Source of the DNA: Toxoplasma gondii ME49
Lineage: Eukaryota; Apicomplexa; Conoidasida; Eucoccidiorida; Sarcocystidae
Assembly: GCF_000006565.2 (NCBI RefSeq)
Contig: NC_031478.1
Coordinates: 40,411 to 104,410 of the forward strand
Reading direction: 5' to 3'
DNA length: 64,000 nucleotides
Shown here in pieces: positions 47,474-61,475 of this stretch. The notes under the pieces were generated by a model that searched no databases, had not been told where the DNA came from, and was given only the letters and a program-made list of their open reading frames with translations. How positions within the stretch are numbered: the stretch's first letter is position 1; the number at the start of each line of letters is the position of its first letter. A program made the translations under genes and the position numbers.

Positions 47474-50400
47474 CTCGTACCGTTCCACCACCCACCGATG
47501 ACAACCCATCGAACGCCGAATACTGAGGCTGGCTGTACCGGCTTCGTGGCCACGATGATACGCTCATATACTCAGCAACACTATTAGTATTCTGTTGCAA
47601 CACGACCGCCATCCGAGGAACAACAACACTGTCGGACGTGAATCCTTCTTCTTCACAACCGGACACCAGACCACGAATCGACATCATTCGCGCTCATCCA
47701 GTGCTACAGCCTATCGCATCTCATCGACTGCCGCTGGACAGCATAATCATTGGCTGGAAACGGTGCCCTCTCAACTCAGCAAATCGAACCTCGTCAACAT
47801 AGCAGTCCATACACTCCCCATTTTGAGACCCACTACCGTAGGGGTCCTACATCTCGTCCTAGACAGTGACAAACAACAGGCGACCGTACAACCGAAATGA
47901 CGTATCCGATCGCGTGATGTCTCGCAGTTCTCGAGTTCCACACTGTTTCCGGACTGGCTCACCCGACACAGAGCGTTATCAACGCATCGAAGTATCATAT
48001 TCGCATCTACTCTGGAACAGTAGCATATGCTCTGTCCCACCGCCTCACCCCGCACCCGACACGATAACCAGAAGTCGACGAGCCGTTTCAAGCCGTCGCC
48101 TGCACACACACACACACCTGTTGCCCCCAGGCAACGCCTCAGAAGCGACCTCGTACCGTTCCACCACCCACCGATGACAACCCATCGAACGCCGAATACT
48201 GAGGCTGGCTGTACCGGCTTCGTGGCCACGATGATACGCTCATATACTCAGCAACACTATTAGTATTCTGTTGCAACACGACCGCCATCCGAGGAACAAC
48301 AACACTGTCGGACGTGAATCCTTCTTCTTCACAACCGGACACCAGACCACGAATCGACATCATTCGCGCTCATCCAGTGCTACAGCCTATCGCATCTCAT
48401 CGACTGCCGCTGGACAGCATAATCATTGGCTGGAAACGGTGCCCTCTCAACTCAGCAAATCGAACCTCGTCAACATAGCAGTCCATACACTCCCCATTTT
48501 GAGACCCACTACCGTAGGGGTCCTACATCGTCGTCCTAGACAGCGACAAACAACAGGCGACCGTACAACCGAAATGACGTATCCGATCGCGTGGTGTCTC
48601 GCAGTTCTCGAGTTCCACATTGTTTCCGGACTGGCTCACCCGACACAGAGCGTTATCAACGCATCGAAGTATCATATTCGTATCTACTCTGGAACAGTAG
48701 CATATGCTCTGTCCCACCGCCTCACCCCGCACCCGACACGATAACCAGAAGTCGACGAGCCGCTTCAAGCCGTCGCCTGCACACACACACACCTGTTGCC
48801 CCCAGGCAACGCCTCAGCCGCGGCCTCGTACCGTTCCACCACCCACCGATGACAACCCATCGAACGCCGAATAATGAGGCTGGCTGTACCGGCTTCGTGG
48901 CCACGATGATACGCTCATATACTCAGCAACACTATTAGTATTCTGTTGCAACACGACCGCCATCCGAGGAACAACAACACTGTCGGACGTGAATCCTTCT
49001 TCTTCACAACCGGACACCAGACCACGAATCGACATCATTCGCGCTCATCCAGTGCTACAGCCTATCGCATCTCATCGACTGCCGCTGGACAGCATAATCA
49101 TTGGCTGGAAACGGTGCCCTCTCAACTCAGCAAATCGAACCTCGTCAACATAGCAGTCCATACACTCCCCATTTTGAGACCCACTACCGTAGTGGCCCTA
49201 CAGGCTTCTAGCGAGCGACAAACAACAGGCGACCGTACAACCGAAATGACGTATCCGATCGCGTGGTGTCTCGCAGTTCTCGAGTTCCACATTGTTTCCG
49301 GACTGGCTCACCCGACACAGAGCGTTATCAACGCATCGAAGTATCATATTCGCATCTACTCTGGAACAGTAGCATATGCTCTGTCCCACCGCCTCACCCC
49401 GCACCCGACACGATAACCAGAAGTCGACGAGCCGCTTCAAGCCGTCGCCTGCACACACACACACCTGTTGCCCCCAGGCAACGCCTCAGCCGCGGCCTCG
49501 TACCGTTCCACCACCCACCGATGACAACCCATCGAACGCCGAATACTGAGGCTGGCTGTACCGGCTTCGTGGCCACGATGATACGCTCATATACTCAGCA
49601 ACACTATTAGTATTCTGTTGCTACCCGACCGCCATCCGAGGAACAACAACACTGTCGGACGTGAATCCTTCTTCTTCACAACCGGACACCAGACCACGAA
49701 TCGACATCATTCGCGCTCATCCAGTGCTACAGCCTATCGCATCTCATCGACTGCCGCTGAACAGCATAATCATTGGCTGGAAACGGTGCCCTCTCAACTC
49801 AGCAAATCGAACCTCGTCAACATAGCAGTCCATACACTCCCCATTTTGAGACCCACTACCGTAGGGGTCCTACGTCGTCGTCCTAGATAGCAACAAACAA
49901 CAGGCGACCGTACAACCGAAATGACGTATCCGATCGCGTGGTGTCTCGCAGTTCTCGAGTTCCACACTGTTATCGGACTGGCTCACCCGACACAGAGCGT
50001 TATCAACGCATCGAAGTATCATATTCGCATCTACTCTGGAACAGTAGCATATGCTCTGTCCCACCGCCTCACCCCGCACCCGACACGATAACCAGAAGTC
50101 GACGAGCCGCTTCAAGCCGTCGCCTGCACACACACACACACCTGTTGCCCCAGGCAACGCCTCAGCCGCGGCCTCGTACCGTTCCACCACCCACCGATGA
50201 CAACCCATCGAACGCCGAATACTGAGGCTGGCTGTACCGGCTTCGTGGCCACGATGATACGCTCATATACTCAGCAACACTATTAGTATTCTGTTGCAAC
50301 ACGACCGCCATCCGAGGAACAACAACACTGTCGGACGTGAATCCTTCTTCTTCACAACCGGACACCAGACCACGAATCGACATCATTCGCGCTCATCCAG

Positions 50401-50857
50401 TGCTACAGCCTATCGCATCTCATCGACTGCCGCTGGACAGCATAATCATTGGCTGGAAACGGTGCCCTCTCAACTCAGCAAATCGAACCTCGTCAACATA
50501 GCAGTCCATACACTCCCCATTTTGAGACCCACTACCGTAGGGGTCCTACATCGTCGTCCTAGACAGTGACAAACAACAGGCGACCGTACAACCGAAATGA
50601 CGTATCCGATCGCGTGGTGTCTCGCAGTTCTCGAGTTCCACACTGTTATCGGACTGGCTCACCCGACACAGAGCGTTATCAACGCATCGAAGTATCATAT
50701 TCGCATCTACTCTGGAACAGTAGCATATGCTCTGTCCCACCGCCTCACCCCGCACCCGACACGATAACCAGAAGTCGACGAGCCGCTTCAAGCCGTCGCC
50801 TGCACACACACACACCTGTTGCCCCCAGGCAACGCCTCAGCCGCGGCCTCGTACCGT
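47474..50857. repeat. 672-676-bp satellite, 5 tandem units
   Basis: The block 'ctcgtaccgttcc' recurs at 47474, 48150, 48825, 49497 and 50173 and once more, altered, at 50848. Units are 98-99% alike by eye. Length differences come from a (CA)6-7 tract at the end of each unit, a C4/C5 run after it, and a variable block near the middle (for example 49197-49212, where one unit differs from the others). The plus strand is C-rich. Open frames of 74-157 codons recur at the same place in each unit on both strands and are not considered genes. A satellite of about 680 bp is known in the Toxoplasma group; identity was not tested. Confidence 0.97.
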
Positions 50858-51756
50858 TTCATCACCATCCGCTGACACACCGCGAAGGCAGAACTACAGT
50901 GTACAATATCTGCAAGAGCTGGTATAGGTCATGACACCAACGCGAGGGACAATTAGTATATGGTGCCGCAAGCGTGTAGTTAGTAGTGTCATAGTCGGAA
51001 GTCGTACGCCGTTCATCTGGTTAACATCAAAATGTGATTCTTCACTAGACGGAGCCATGCACCGTCAGTTACAGCCGATCGCCCAGCTTACCAGCCACCG
51101 TGACCAGCCACGAGTGGACTCTCATTTGTTGGTACACTTGCCAACAGCGGGCCAACATCTTTACCTGGGCGAAAATCGACTGCTTACTGGAGAGGGCATC
51201 AGTAAAACCTATCAGCTGTAGTCCTCTCACTGCGCCACTTGAATTCATCAGGCATTTCGTACCATTGACGGCGCAAATACCACGCTGCATGGAGCGAATC
51301 ATATACGGTCCTAGTAAAATCCCAAAACAACGAGTCAATTTCATCGTTACCGGTGTGGCACCGTTCGCGCTTCCAAATGCAACAAGAACCCACACACCAG
51401 GCAGTCCCGCATACTCAACACGCAGCCCTAATCAAACATCACGCCACTGACGCTCTTGACAAACTGACGCTCTCCACCGGTACGTCAGAGCGACACCGAC
51501 TAATGGGCTTACTTCTACCGCCTCCATGATCGCAAAATGCGCTCGACTCGATGTCGGCCTGATACTACAGTGTTATCGGACAACGAGCATCACTGATTGC
51601 GGCTGGTCGGCATAACCACGGATCCAAGAGGATGCCGTAGTAAGTCGGCATGCCGAACCTCTCCCAGACAGCTTGCTGACACCTGACTCGAAGTACTCGA
51701 TGGAGTAAGCATCCTACTGCCTGTCTCTGCACAGGCAAAGACAGCAACATATCTCA
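50858..51756. other. C-rich degenerate sequence after the 675-bp satellite
   Basis: The array stops within a unit at about 50857. What follows has the same C-rich bias and the same kind of vocabulary ('cgacac', 'caccg') but no clear period. It may be ancient satellite. Frames at 51069-51450 conflict on both strands. No gene is called. Confidence 0.45.
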
Positions 51757-52112
51757 CACAGCGAAGTGAACAGATCCGATCCGAGCCACACGCAGAACAA
51801 ACGGTCCATCCCCGCCGGCACTGCCCTGCCCTGCACCTGGCAGCAGCATGACACTGCTTCGACATTGAGCAGCACATGCGACCTCGTCGAGGCGAGACGA
51901 TCCAAGGCGCTACAAACGCTCGTGGATGAAACGGTGCACCAACGAATGCCAGCGCTCACTGCTGTTGTCTCCTACGCGCCGCGAGAGTGCCGTATAAATC
52001 TCGGTATTGCCGACTCGAAGATCCTGTTTCAAGGAGTGAACCGTCTACAGTCACAGAAAACATGCACACGTCAGATCCCTCTTGTCCTCATTATTTTGGC
52101 CTTATTCGTGCC
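51757..52112. repeat. Dispersed ~0.35-kb repeat, copy 1
   Basis: This block recurs at 54617-54975 in the same orientation, 2860 bases away. The first 320 bases are almost identical (for example 'tcgtcgagg' against 'tcgacgagg'), and the last 35 are diverged. Flanking sequences differ. Confidence 0.9.
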
Positions 52113-54616
52113 TGCTGGTGCGCAACGCATTCCTCGAGTCATGCCCACCATAGGTAGCACATTCATCACAAAATACTCACTTCGCCACGCTTGTTCTTGG
52201 CAATATCTCCGTGTCGGCGTGCACGCCTCCGAAGGCACGACGGACGGGCTTGGTTCCACCTCAGAGAAGCAAAAAGCTACGCTCCACCCGACACCCTGGT
52301 CGAGGGTGAACAGATACTGTATCTCACCGGAATCGGATGGCCAACATATACGGCTACCGAAAACGATTCACGCGCAATTCACCGCCCCGAGTGTCTCCTG
52401 ACCAGTCTGCCAATGCTTTACCTGTGCCACCGCACATATCTACGTTCTTACTCTTTTCCTCTAGAGAACGACAGGCAGCCATCGACACACATACACAGAG
52501 TGAACAATCCGATTCCAGTCGCTCGCCGCTACCACAGGCCACCCAGGATGTCAATGGGATGAGCGAGTTGGACCGGAACCCCTTGACCAGGAGCGGCGAC
52601 GCCAAAGACGCCGCGGCCGTGGACGCCTACGGGGCGTTGCGCTATCATACTCTAGAACCCATTCTGTCTCTTGCAGCGCTCGAATTCGCTACGCATGCCG
52701 TTGTATTGCCGGTGATAGTGCCGGCGTCTACACGCTGGTTCAACAATGGCCTGTCGTACGTCGACCCTCAACTCCCTCAGTACCGTTGTCTCGTCGCTCC
52801 GCACCGCACCACATGATGCACAACCCACGCCGACTCCAAATTAGCAAATTAATACCATCATACATCAGTGCATCACTGATCAGATTCGCGCCGAGGCATC
52901 CGACCATATGGCTGTCGACTTATCAACATGCACCGTCCCCGGAGCAAGCATGGCGCATCTACGTCCACCCCTCTCGAAGTGTTGATATCCCATTCGAGCC
53001 GACGCTACCCCTGTCTGTCCAACGCTAATCAAAAAAGTCAATGAGTCACTTCCTGCCGTTCACACAATGCTGAACAAGCCATGATTCCATGATGGAACCA
53101 AGAGAGGTATTGCGGGGCATCAAATGCAGAGGCTACCAGTGAGACGCTTAAGGCTTTCATCCCGACGTCATCTGACTGCCCTCCTTCAACAAAAAAACAC
53201 AGTGTAGTTCCCGTTGTGAGGCATCCATTTGTTTCAGCCGGCTCGCGACCGGAGCCGGTTTCCAACAACTTTTCGTGCACCCAGAAACGATGTGATGCGA
53301 CTACATGGAGTTAGAAGGGGCTCGTCCATCACATTACGATCAGGACCTTGCGTCCCGTGTCACGAATTTCCACCATCGTGAGTAGCCCACGTCTCTCGAT
53401 TACAGCGTACTAGCCGGATAAGCATGTTTGCTCTTCCGCATCCAAAAGTACAGATATATGGCGATTTGCGGAACGTAGACGGGTCTCCGGAAAATCAGGG
53501 CTGATGGAGGTCTCAGTCGATTCCTCTTATACAACCCAAACCGGAGGCCAACACGGTGTGCCTGCTTCATCCACACTTGTCAGCACGATGCCCAGGCACT
53601 TTCCAAGCCAAGATATCCATGTCTCCATTCACATGTACTACTCCGTGTGGCTCATCAGCACGACCTGGAGCGAGAGATGATGAGCATCTGGCACAAGCAG
53701 GAAAACTAATTTTGATTATTCGAGTACGGCGTCTCAATGGGGGGGTCTAGAATACTTTCCGTACTATTTCAATCGCCTAGTCAACGTACCAAAACGGAAC
53801 AGCGTCGAGGCGAAGTGCTGAAGCTAATCTCAACCCGCAGCCCATCACACCCGTTACCCGGTTGCAGATGTGCTAACCAGCATATCGCTCTTGCTCCGCT
53901 TGTGACACCGTTGCGACAACGTCACAAAACGCGCCGTCGGCAACGCATTATGGGGCAATCAACCATGATAACCTACACCGTCTTGTTGTCTCCTACAGCA
54001 CACCATTTCCCCATGAGTTCTGCACTATTTCCGATTCGACCGCCGCATTTCAGGTCTTCATCCATAAACTGAGCCTGAATTAAGCTCTCCGTATCTAATC
54101 CTCGTTGCAGCTCTGTCTGCAGCGCATCTCGTGATGCACAACGCGTGACTCGGGCTACGCAGCCCGGCATACTCAGAGCAAACAGCCAAACACAATCTGC
54201 AATGCATGCACGTGACACTCTCACCGTATCACTGAATGTTACTCCTGGAGGCAGCACCGGCTGGCTTGGTTTCACTGTCTTATCGATCGCAGAATTGCAC
54301 TGTAGGGTTTTTCAAATACACGCTGGATACCACTATACTTAATGCACTCAACATGGTGGTCATGAAGAGCACAATAGAACTTGGAGCCGGTGAACAAAGA
54401 CCTCTGATCGACGTCAACCTTCTACTACACTGTTACCAGACACTGCGTCTCACTAGTTGCAGGCGGCCAATATTATCAGTGACCAAAGCACACGCCCAGG
54501 AAACTATTCAGCAGAACAAGGCTCTCCTGGACAGCCAGTGTGCACATCAATCATTCGATCCAAAGAGAGGAAGGCTCCTACCACCATGTCCTGGACAGCA
54601 GGAGGTACCAAGTGCC
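52113..54616. other. Sequence between the two 0.35-kb copies
   Basis: C-rich, with open frames up to 159 codons (52337-52816, +), none with splice support. A block at 52940-52980 resembles one at 55650-55690 ('gacaagcatggcgca' type with 'gtcca' following), suggesting that more of this interval is an old duplicate of 55.0-56.0 kb. No gene is called. Confidence 0.4.
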
Positions 54617-54975
54617 CACACAGCGAAGTGAACAGATCCGATCCGAGCCACACGCAGAACAAACGGTCCATCCCCGCCGGCACTGCCCTGCCCTGCACCT
54701 GGCAGCAGCATGACACTGCTTCGACATTGAGCAGCACATGCGACCTCGACGAGGCGAGACGATCCAAGGCGCTACAAACGCTCGTGGATGAAACGGTGCA
54801 TCAACGAATGCCAGCACTCACTGCTGTTGTCTCCTACGCGCCGCGAGAGTGCCGTATAAATCTCGGTATTGCCGACTCGAAGATCCTGTTTCAAGGAGTG
54901 AACCGTCTACAGTCACAGAAAACATGCACACGTCAGATCACTCTTATCCTCGTCACTTTGGTCTCATTCGCGCCT
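54617..54975. repeat. Dispersed ~0.35-kb repeat, copy 2
   Basis: Partner of 51757-52112. A plus-strand open frame of 246 codons (54457-55197) runs through it, but the equivalent frame in copy 1 leads into unrelated sequence at both ends, so coding is unlikely. Confidence 0.9.
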
Positions 54976-57868
54976 GATAAAGCATTGCCCCGAGAACGAC
55001 ACTTGCGGACGCGGGTTCCAGGGTTTAGGTTTGGGGCACGCGACTCCACGTCACTCCTGCTCGTCAAGCGCTATCTGGCAGTGTATGCCACCCGTCTCGG
55101 CCGGCCAGCACAACCCACGGACCAAAACGATGCCCATTCAGTTCAGCATATCGATCCTTTCCTCGACATCAATCCAAACATCACCCGTACGACCTAAGAG
55201 CCTAATGCGCTTACTAGGTAATGCTACACAGGCAGAGGCAGCAATCGAAACACCCACATAGGACAACCAGGATTTCAGTAGGCTGAACCAGATGGGCGGA
55301 CACACGCGCCATGAAGGCGACGGCATCAAGAAAGACGGCGTAGAGGGCCGCCCTCGGGCCTGTGCCGTATTCTACAGACAACTACGCCATCTCCCGCAGC
55401 AGTTGAATTCCTCGCGCATGTCGAGTTGGCCTGCAAGACCACAAGCGTTAATGGGTTGCTTGAAAGATGACTCTGATGAATACGCAGCCTCGACTCCGCC
55501 ACCGCCACTGTCTCCATGGTCCACACTTCACCTCATGATAAAAGACGTACCCCTAAAGCACGCAGGTAGCCTCAGTGGCACCATCCAACACCGATCAGAC
55601 TGTGCGCGACGAGTCCGCCCAGAGTTCTAAAAACGGCGAGAGGCACTGTCCTCGGGACAAGCATGGCGCACCCATGTCCACCGCCCCCGAACCTGCAAAG
55701 ACACATTCTAGTCGACGCGCAGTGAAGCGGTTCCTGCTACCAACTCAGTCGCGTAAAAAAAAGTGAAAATCCACTCTGACGCCGAAAGAGGGTCTGTTAG
55801 ACATCCACCGTAGATGCTACTAATGAATCTCCCAAAGAGTCCACCCCGACCTCATCCGGCTGCACTCTAATTGCAAGAGATCGTAGTTCAGCTCTCGTCG
55901 TGAGGCACCAGCTTGTTCGACATGACGCGTGCTCAGATTCAGGGCCTACCGCCTTCAGTTAAAAAAACGACGCAACTGCGGGTAGTTACTAGAGGCTTCT
56001 CCACAGCATTTGAATTAGTCCTTTGCGCCCGGCGTGCAGCGCCACTATTCTTTTGAGGAACCCGCACCGAACGAATACAAGAAGCAAGCCTGCTACGCGT
56101 GTTTGCCCTTCCGCATCCACACGAAAAGCCCCACATCAGCTTCGTTGTTGCTGGACGAGTCTACGGGATATCCAAGCTGCCAAAGTTTTGCAGCCGCACG
56201 GGCACGCACCGAAAACCCCGCTACAGCGCCTTGCGAGTCACGGTCGTCGTTCGAGGCGTAACACGGCCAGAAGATGGCCGCGGTGAAGGTTGCGAAGAGA
56301 TAGTCTACCAACGGAGCAGAATGCACGAGTGTTTCGAGAGCACTGAGATCGCACTCTCGAAACCCAAGGCTCACAAAAGAGCTACAGTGAGAAAATAGTG
56401 GCAGAGGAGCCCAAATGTCAATGTGAGATTCCACGTCAAGCAACTCTGGGGCGCGCCAGCCTTCTATTCCACCTTCAGTATGGCAGCTGCAAGCGAAGCA
56501 ACGTTCAATACCGAACAGTTAACGTTCACATCTCTTCAAGTATTTGCCAGCTGTCAAGGAATGTGGTAGACGGGTCTTCGCCCGTTTTCGTCTGGCCTCT
56601 ATCATGTCACGGCGCACCCCTCTCGGCTACGCATCTCCTGACAGCATGTCAACAGGCAACGCAATACTAGCGCGACTTGGTCACCACACTGCCCACCCCG
56701 AGAAACGAAAATTCGGACAAAGTCCCATCTTCACGCCACTTATCCACTGATGCAGTAACCTGCGTATTAGCTGCTTCTAGTGACGCCTGGTCATGCGTAC
56801 GGAAAAACCCTAGAGGCAAGCCACAAGTCACATACGAGACTACCTCAAGATGAATCTGCATACCATCAGGATACGACACTTGGCACGCTGTACGTGACAC
56901 CCTGGCATACGCGCTACCATACATCTACGTCGGCGACATCTCGAGTCACAACGCGATACCACAAAAAGCCCTGAAGAAATATAGAGCCAACGCAGATTTA
57001 GGTGTGAGTCTCCGCACCACTTTGACTCCACGTCGTGACCAGGACGAAATGTTCGCATACTATACGAGCAGGCGTTGTATGACACATCGAACTAGAGATC
57101 TCGACTGCGACAGGCAATTCGCGAAACCACGCGTAGCGGCTGTAAAGTGGATCAAACACAACCCCGGACCGCGAAACGATCCCCTCGCGAACCGCAGATC
57201 CATTATTAAAAACATCGCCACTGAGATGTGGGTGAAGAGTCCCTTCTTGGTCCGGCCGACCAAATCCGCCCCATCGCCCATCCCTCAACGGCATCGGATG
57301 CAGAGTGCGTTGCCGACCCAACACCGCCCTTGCCACACCAACCCTCCCATAGGTCTAAAACGCCTGCGTTAAACGGCGAGCGCCCAGGTACCTACTCGCT
57401 GAAGCTGAGCAACCACAAATGGCACAGCCGCGGCGCCGGCCGCACTACGGGTACACCTGCGTACGTATGAAACGGTGGAGATCCGTTCGTAACTCACTGG
57501 CGTCAATGCGTTGACTCGTTTTTTGACCTTAGACGGGTGCACCGCGAGCTGGATTCCAACACTTTGGCTAAGCTTTCGCAGCAATCTGCATGGTGGCAGC
57601 TCATTCATTATGCTAATAATCCCTACTGAAGCGTGTGAAGAGTGCGTACTGTCTGCAGCAGCCGAGCGCCACGCTCCGTTCCTTGACGCACATGGGCTGA
57701 TAGCGCATTGTTAAGCCAACACCTTCTGAGCTACACCATTGCTCCTCCTTTCGTTATTGATCATTTAGAGACGGCCTACATACCCGCTGAGGCTAAACAG
57801 CACACAAAGGCACAAGAGCGCCATATGCCACATAACGCATCCCCAAGGAGTACCTCAACCGGGTAACG
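54976..57868. other. Degenerate C-rich repeat-like sequence up to the higher-order repeat
   Basis: At 55019-55035 there is a single telomere-like 'gggtttaggtttgggg'. No clear period until about 57870. Longest open frames: 116 codons (56093-56443, -) and 122 codons (57004-57372, +), both without splice support. Occasional blocks resemble those at 52.9-53.3 kb. Nothing can be called as a gene. Confidence 0.4.
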
Positions 57869-60745
57869 GTGGCCCCTGCGTTCACGCCCTCGGAATGCCG
57901 TCTCTGTTGTCACCAGGCGCGGGCGCCCCCAGACGTACTCCAACGCACTGCATACCACCTTGCCTCAGTGCACAGTACAGCGTGCAACTCCTTATTCTCA
58001 GCATCGCCGCCGACAAACACGTCAGTGACGTATTCTTGCCTCGACTGTCGCACTCCGCAGAGACCGACAAAAGAGATGCAACATACGATGTAGAACTCGA
58101 ACTCCTCGTGTTCAGACGCGCCAACACGGTCACGCAGAAAAGACGTATTCCGTGATCATTCCTGAATGGCACGCTTCTTACGGGCGCAGACTGGAGAACC
58201 AAAAACGCAGCATAACTGTCGTGAGACGAACTATTGCTACATGTATGCACGCTGCAAACGGTGGGCGGCTGTCCACGGATTCACACAGCTGGCATGTCCG
58301 CCGAGTTCGCGTTGGGTCGCCCTCTTCCGAACGTGTTCCAACCCACTGCGTAAGACCATAGAGCGCTTCTGGACCAGGTCGTCCGCTATTTCGCAATCAT
58401 GGAATGCACACGTCGGATGACCCGATCCTGCGACAATGCCGGCGCTTGCAGAGATTGTCGGGCACGAATGCCAGGAGCAAGTAAGCAACAGCCTCACCTC
58501 ATAGGGCGACACCCTTGCAATTCTTCACGAGCCCCCACTGTGTCGAACAAAGCGTTCGCCACAACACAGTCCCCCCAACCACGCCAACGCGGTCGACACA
58601 CGAATTGTAGTGCGAGCCGATTGCCGATCGCCTCACCCTGGTTCTTACTGGTGGAGGCTGAAGAAACACGAACAACACAGGCGTGACGACAGCCATAGAG
58701 GGAACCCTTCAATCGCGCCTGAACCGGTCGACAGCGAGCCAGACCGTGACGCCCTCGGAATGCCGTCTCTTTTGTCACCAGGCGCGGGCGTCCCCAGACG
58801 TACTCCAACGCACTGCATACCACCTTGCCTCAGTGCACAGTACAGCGTGCAACTCCTTATTCTCAGCATCGCCGCCGACAAACACGTCAGTGACGTATTC
58901 TTGCCTCGACTGTCGCACTCCGCAGAGACCGACAAAAGAGATGCAACATACGATGTAGAACTCGAACTCCTCGTGTTCAGACGCGCCAACACGGTCACGC
59001 AGAAAAGACGTATTCCGTGATCATTCCTGAATGGCACGCTTCTTACGGGCGCAGACTGGAGAACCAAAAACGCAGCATAACTGTCGTGAGCGGAAGCACG
59101 GAAACATCGACGCGCGCCACAAACCGGGGAGACTCACAGATGCATTCTGGTGGCTGGAGTGGCATCCCGTTCCGGGACAGGTCGGCGCCTTCCGACACGC
59201 GCTGCAACCCACTGCGCGAGCTCACGGAGCACTTCGCGACCACCACATCCTGGTCTTAGCACCCAGTCAATGTCACAAGTCGTACACTCCGTTCCTCCGA
59301 TAATTCCATCCCTCGAAGGGCCTCCCACTGGATGCGCCAAGAAGAACGAGCAACCAGCCCCCCGTTAGGACGCGATATCATTGCTGTTTCACGATCCACT
59401 CACACGTTGAACCGACCGTTGGCCACAAGACAGTCCCCAACCACGCCAACGCGGTCGACACACGAGTTGTAGTGCGAACGGATTGCCGATCGCCTCACCC
59501 TGGTTCTTACAGGTGGAGGCTGAAGAAACACGAACAACACAGGCGTGACGACAGCCATAAAGGGAACCCTTCAATCGCGCCTGAACCGGTCGACAGCGAG
59601 CCAGACCGTGACGCCCTCGGAATGCCGTCTCTTTTGTCACCAGGCGCGGGCGTCCCCAGACGTACTCCAACGCACTGCATACCACCTTGCCTCAGTGCAC
59701 AGTACAGCGTGCAACTCCTTATTCTCAGCATCGCCGCCGACAAACACGTCAGTGACGTATTCTTGCCTCGACTGTCGCACTCCGCAGAGACCGACAAAAG
59801 AGATGCAACATACGATGTAGAACTCGAACTCCTCGTGTTCAGACGCGCCAACACGGTCACGCAGAAAAGACGTATTCCGTGATCATTCCTGAATGGCACG
59901 CTTCTTACGGGCGCAGACTGGAGAACCAAAAACGCAGCATAACTGTCGTGAGACGAACTATTGCTACATGTATGCACGCTGCAAACGGTGGGCGGCTGTC
60001 CACGGATTCACACAGCTCTCATGTCCGCCGAGTTCGCGTTGGGTCGCCCTCTTCCGAACGTGTTCCAACCCACTGCGTAAGACCATAGAGCACTTCTGGA
60101 CCAGGTCGTCCGCTATTTCGCAATCATGGAATGCACACGTCGGATGACCCGATCCTGCGACAATGCCGGCGCTTGCAGAGATTGTCGGGCACGAATGCCA
60201 GGAGCAAGTAAGCAACAGCCTCACCTCATAGGGCGACACCCTTGCAATTCTTCACGAGCCCCCACTGTGTCGAACAAAGCGTTCGCCACAACACAGTCCC
60301 CCCAACCACGCCAACGCGGTCGACACACGAATTGTAGTGCGAACCGATTGCCGATCGCCTCACCCTGGTTCTTACAGGTGGAGGCTGAAGAAACACGAAC
60401 AACACAGGCGTGACGACAGCCATAGAGGGAACCCTTCAATCGCGCCTGAACCGGTCGACAGCGAGCCAGACCGTGACGCCCTCGGAATGCCGTCTCTGTT
60501 GTCACCAGGCGCGGGCGTCCCCAGACGTACTCCAACGCACTGCATACCACCTTGCCTCAGTGCACAGTACAGCGTGCAACTCCTTATTCTCAGCATCGCC
60601 GCCGACAAACACGTCAGTGACGTATTCTTGCCTCGACTGTCGCACTCCGCAGAGACCGACAAAAGAGATGCAACATACGATGTAGAACTCGAACTCCTCG
60701 TGTTCAGACGCGCCAACACGGTCATACAGCGAAAACGTATTCCGT
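57869..60745. repeat. 862-865-bp higher-order tandem repeat, ~3.4 units
   Basis: The block 'tactccaacgcactgcatacc' type recurs at about 57934, 58799, 59661 and 60526, giving steps of 865, 862 and 865. Within each period there are two diverged sub-blocks that both contain a 'ggaatgcc'/'ggcatgtc' core followed by a GC-rich segment. The second sub-block comes in at least two versions: 58220-58650 and 59951-60380 are alike, while 59090-59400 is a different, shorter-matching version. Unit order is thus A-B-A, ending in a third version from 60721. Long overlapping open frames (up to 265 codons at 60337-61134) follow from low stop content and repetition. Confidence 0.92.
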
Positions 60746-61475
60746 GGTCATTGCTGAGTGGTTTCTTACTGGCGGAGGCTGGACAATCAAAAAAGTCGCA
60801 GACGCGCCGTGAGCCGAACGACGGAACCACTAATGCGCGACGCAGACGGTGGCGACTCAGACTTGCATTCATGTGGTTGGAATGCCATCCCGTTCTGCAC
60901 TGGGTCGGTGCGTCGCGAAACGAAATCCAACTCACTGGACAAGCTCATACATTGTTGGAACGGGTCATCCCGCTGTCGGAAACCAGCCAATGCCACAGAG
61001 CAGGCGTTCTATTGCTTCCACACATCCGCCCCTCGCAGGGCCTCTCGAGTGCAAGGGCCAAGTCGAAGAAATCACCAGCACCACATCGATACCCGCGCGA
61101 ATTTCCAAGGCCTTATTCCAAAGGTCGCTGGTAAAACTCGTGTGCAAGCTGCCTGCTGGCGTCGGTTGCTGATTCCCGCGGTTCATCTTTGAAAGGGCAC
61201 CTGCCGAACAGTGCTCCGCTCACAAAAAGTCTCCGCAGCCACGCCGACGCTGCCACACACATCATCATATTCTGCACTCAGTGCCGGGCAACCTACCTCC
61301 TGTGGCTGCAAAACACACATCGATGGCGGCAGCGCAGCAGCCCCGCCATGGACACGCCAAATGCGTCAGACCCGGCCGGCAGCAGGGCAGGCATTCATAT
61401 GGTAGGAATGCCGTCACGTTCCGTATCGGCTCGCTCCCTCCCGATACGTGTCCAAGCCCGGTTCCGGAGGAACGA
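60721..61475. repeat. 2531-bp-spaced direct repeat, copy 1
   Basis: From 'cggtcatacagcgaaaacg' at 60720 the sequence is nearly identical to 63251 onward, with a constant offset of 2531. It contains further diverged members of the same ~400-460-base family as the 862-bp repeat (cores at about 60880 and 61402). Confidence 0.93.

Noticed and set aside
55019..55035. Third interstitial telomere-like tract
   Set aside because: Only about one and a half units; too short to separate from chance.
60337..61134. Longest open frame of the window (265 codons)
   Set aside because: It crosses from one satellite version into another, and equivalent positions in other units are not conserved as protein.
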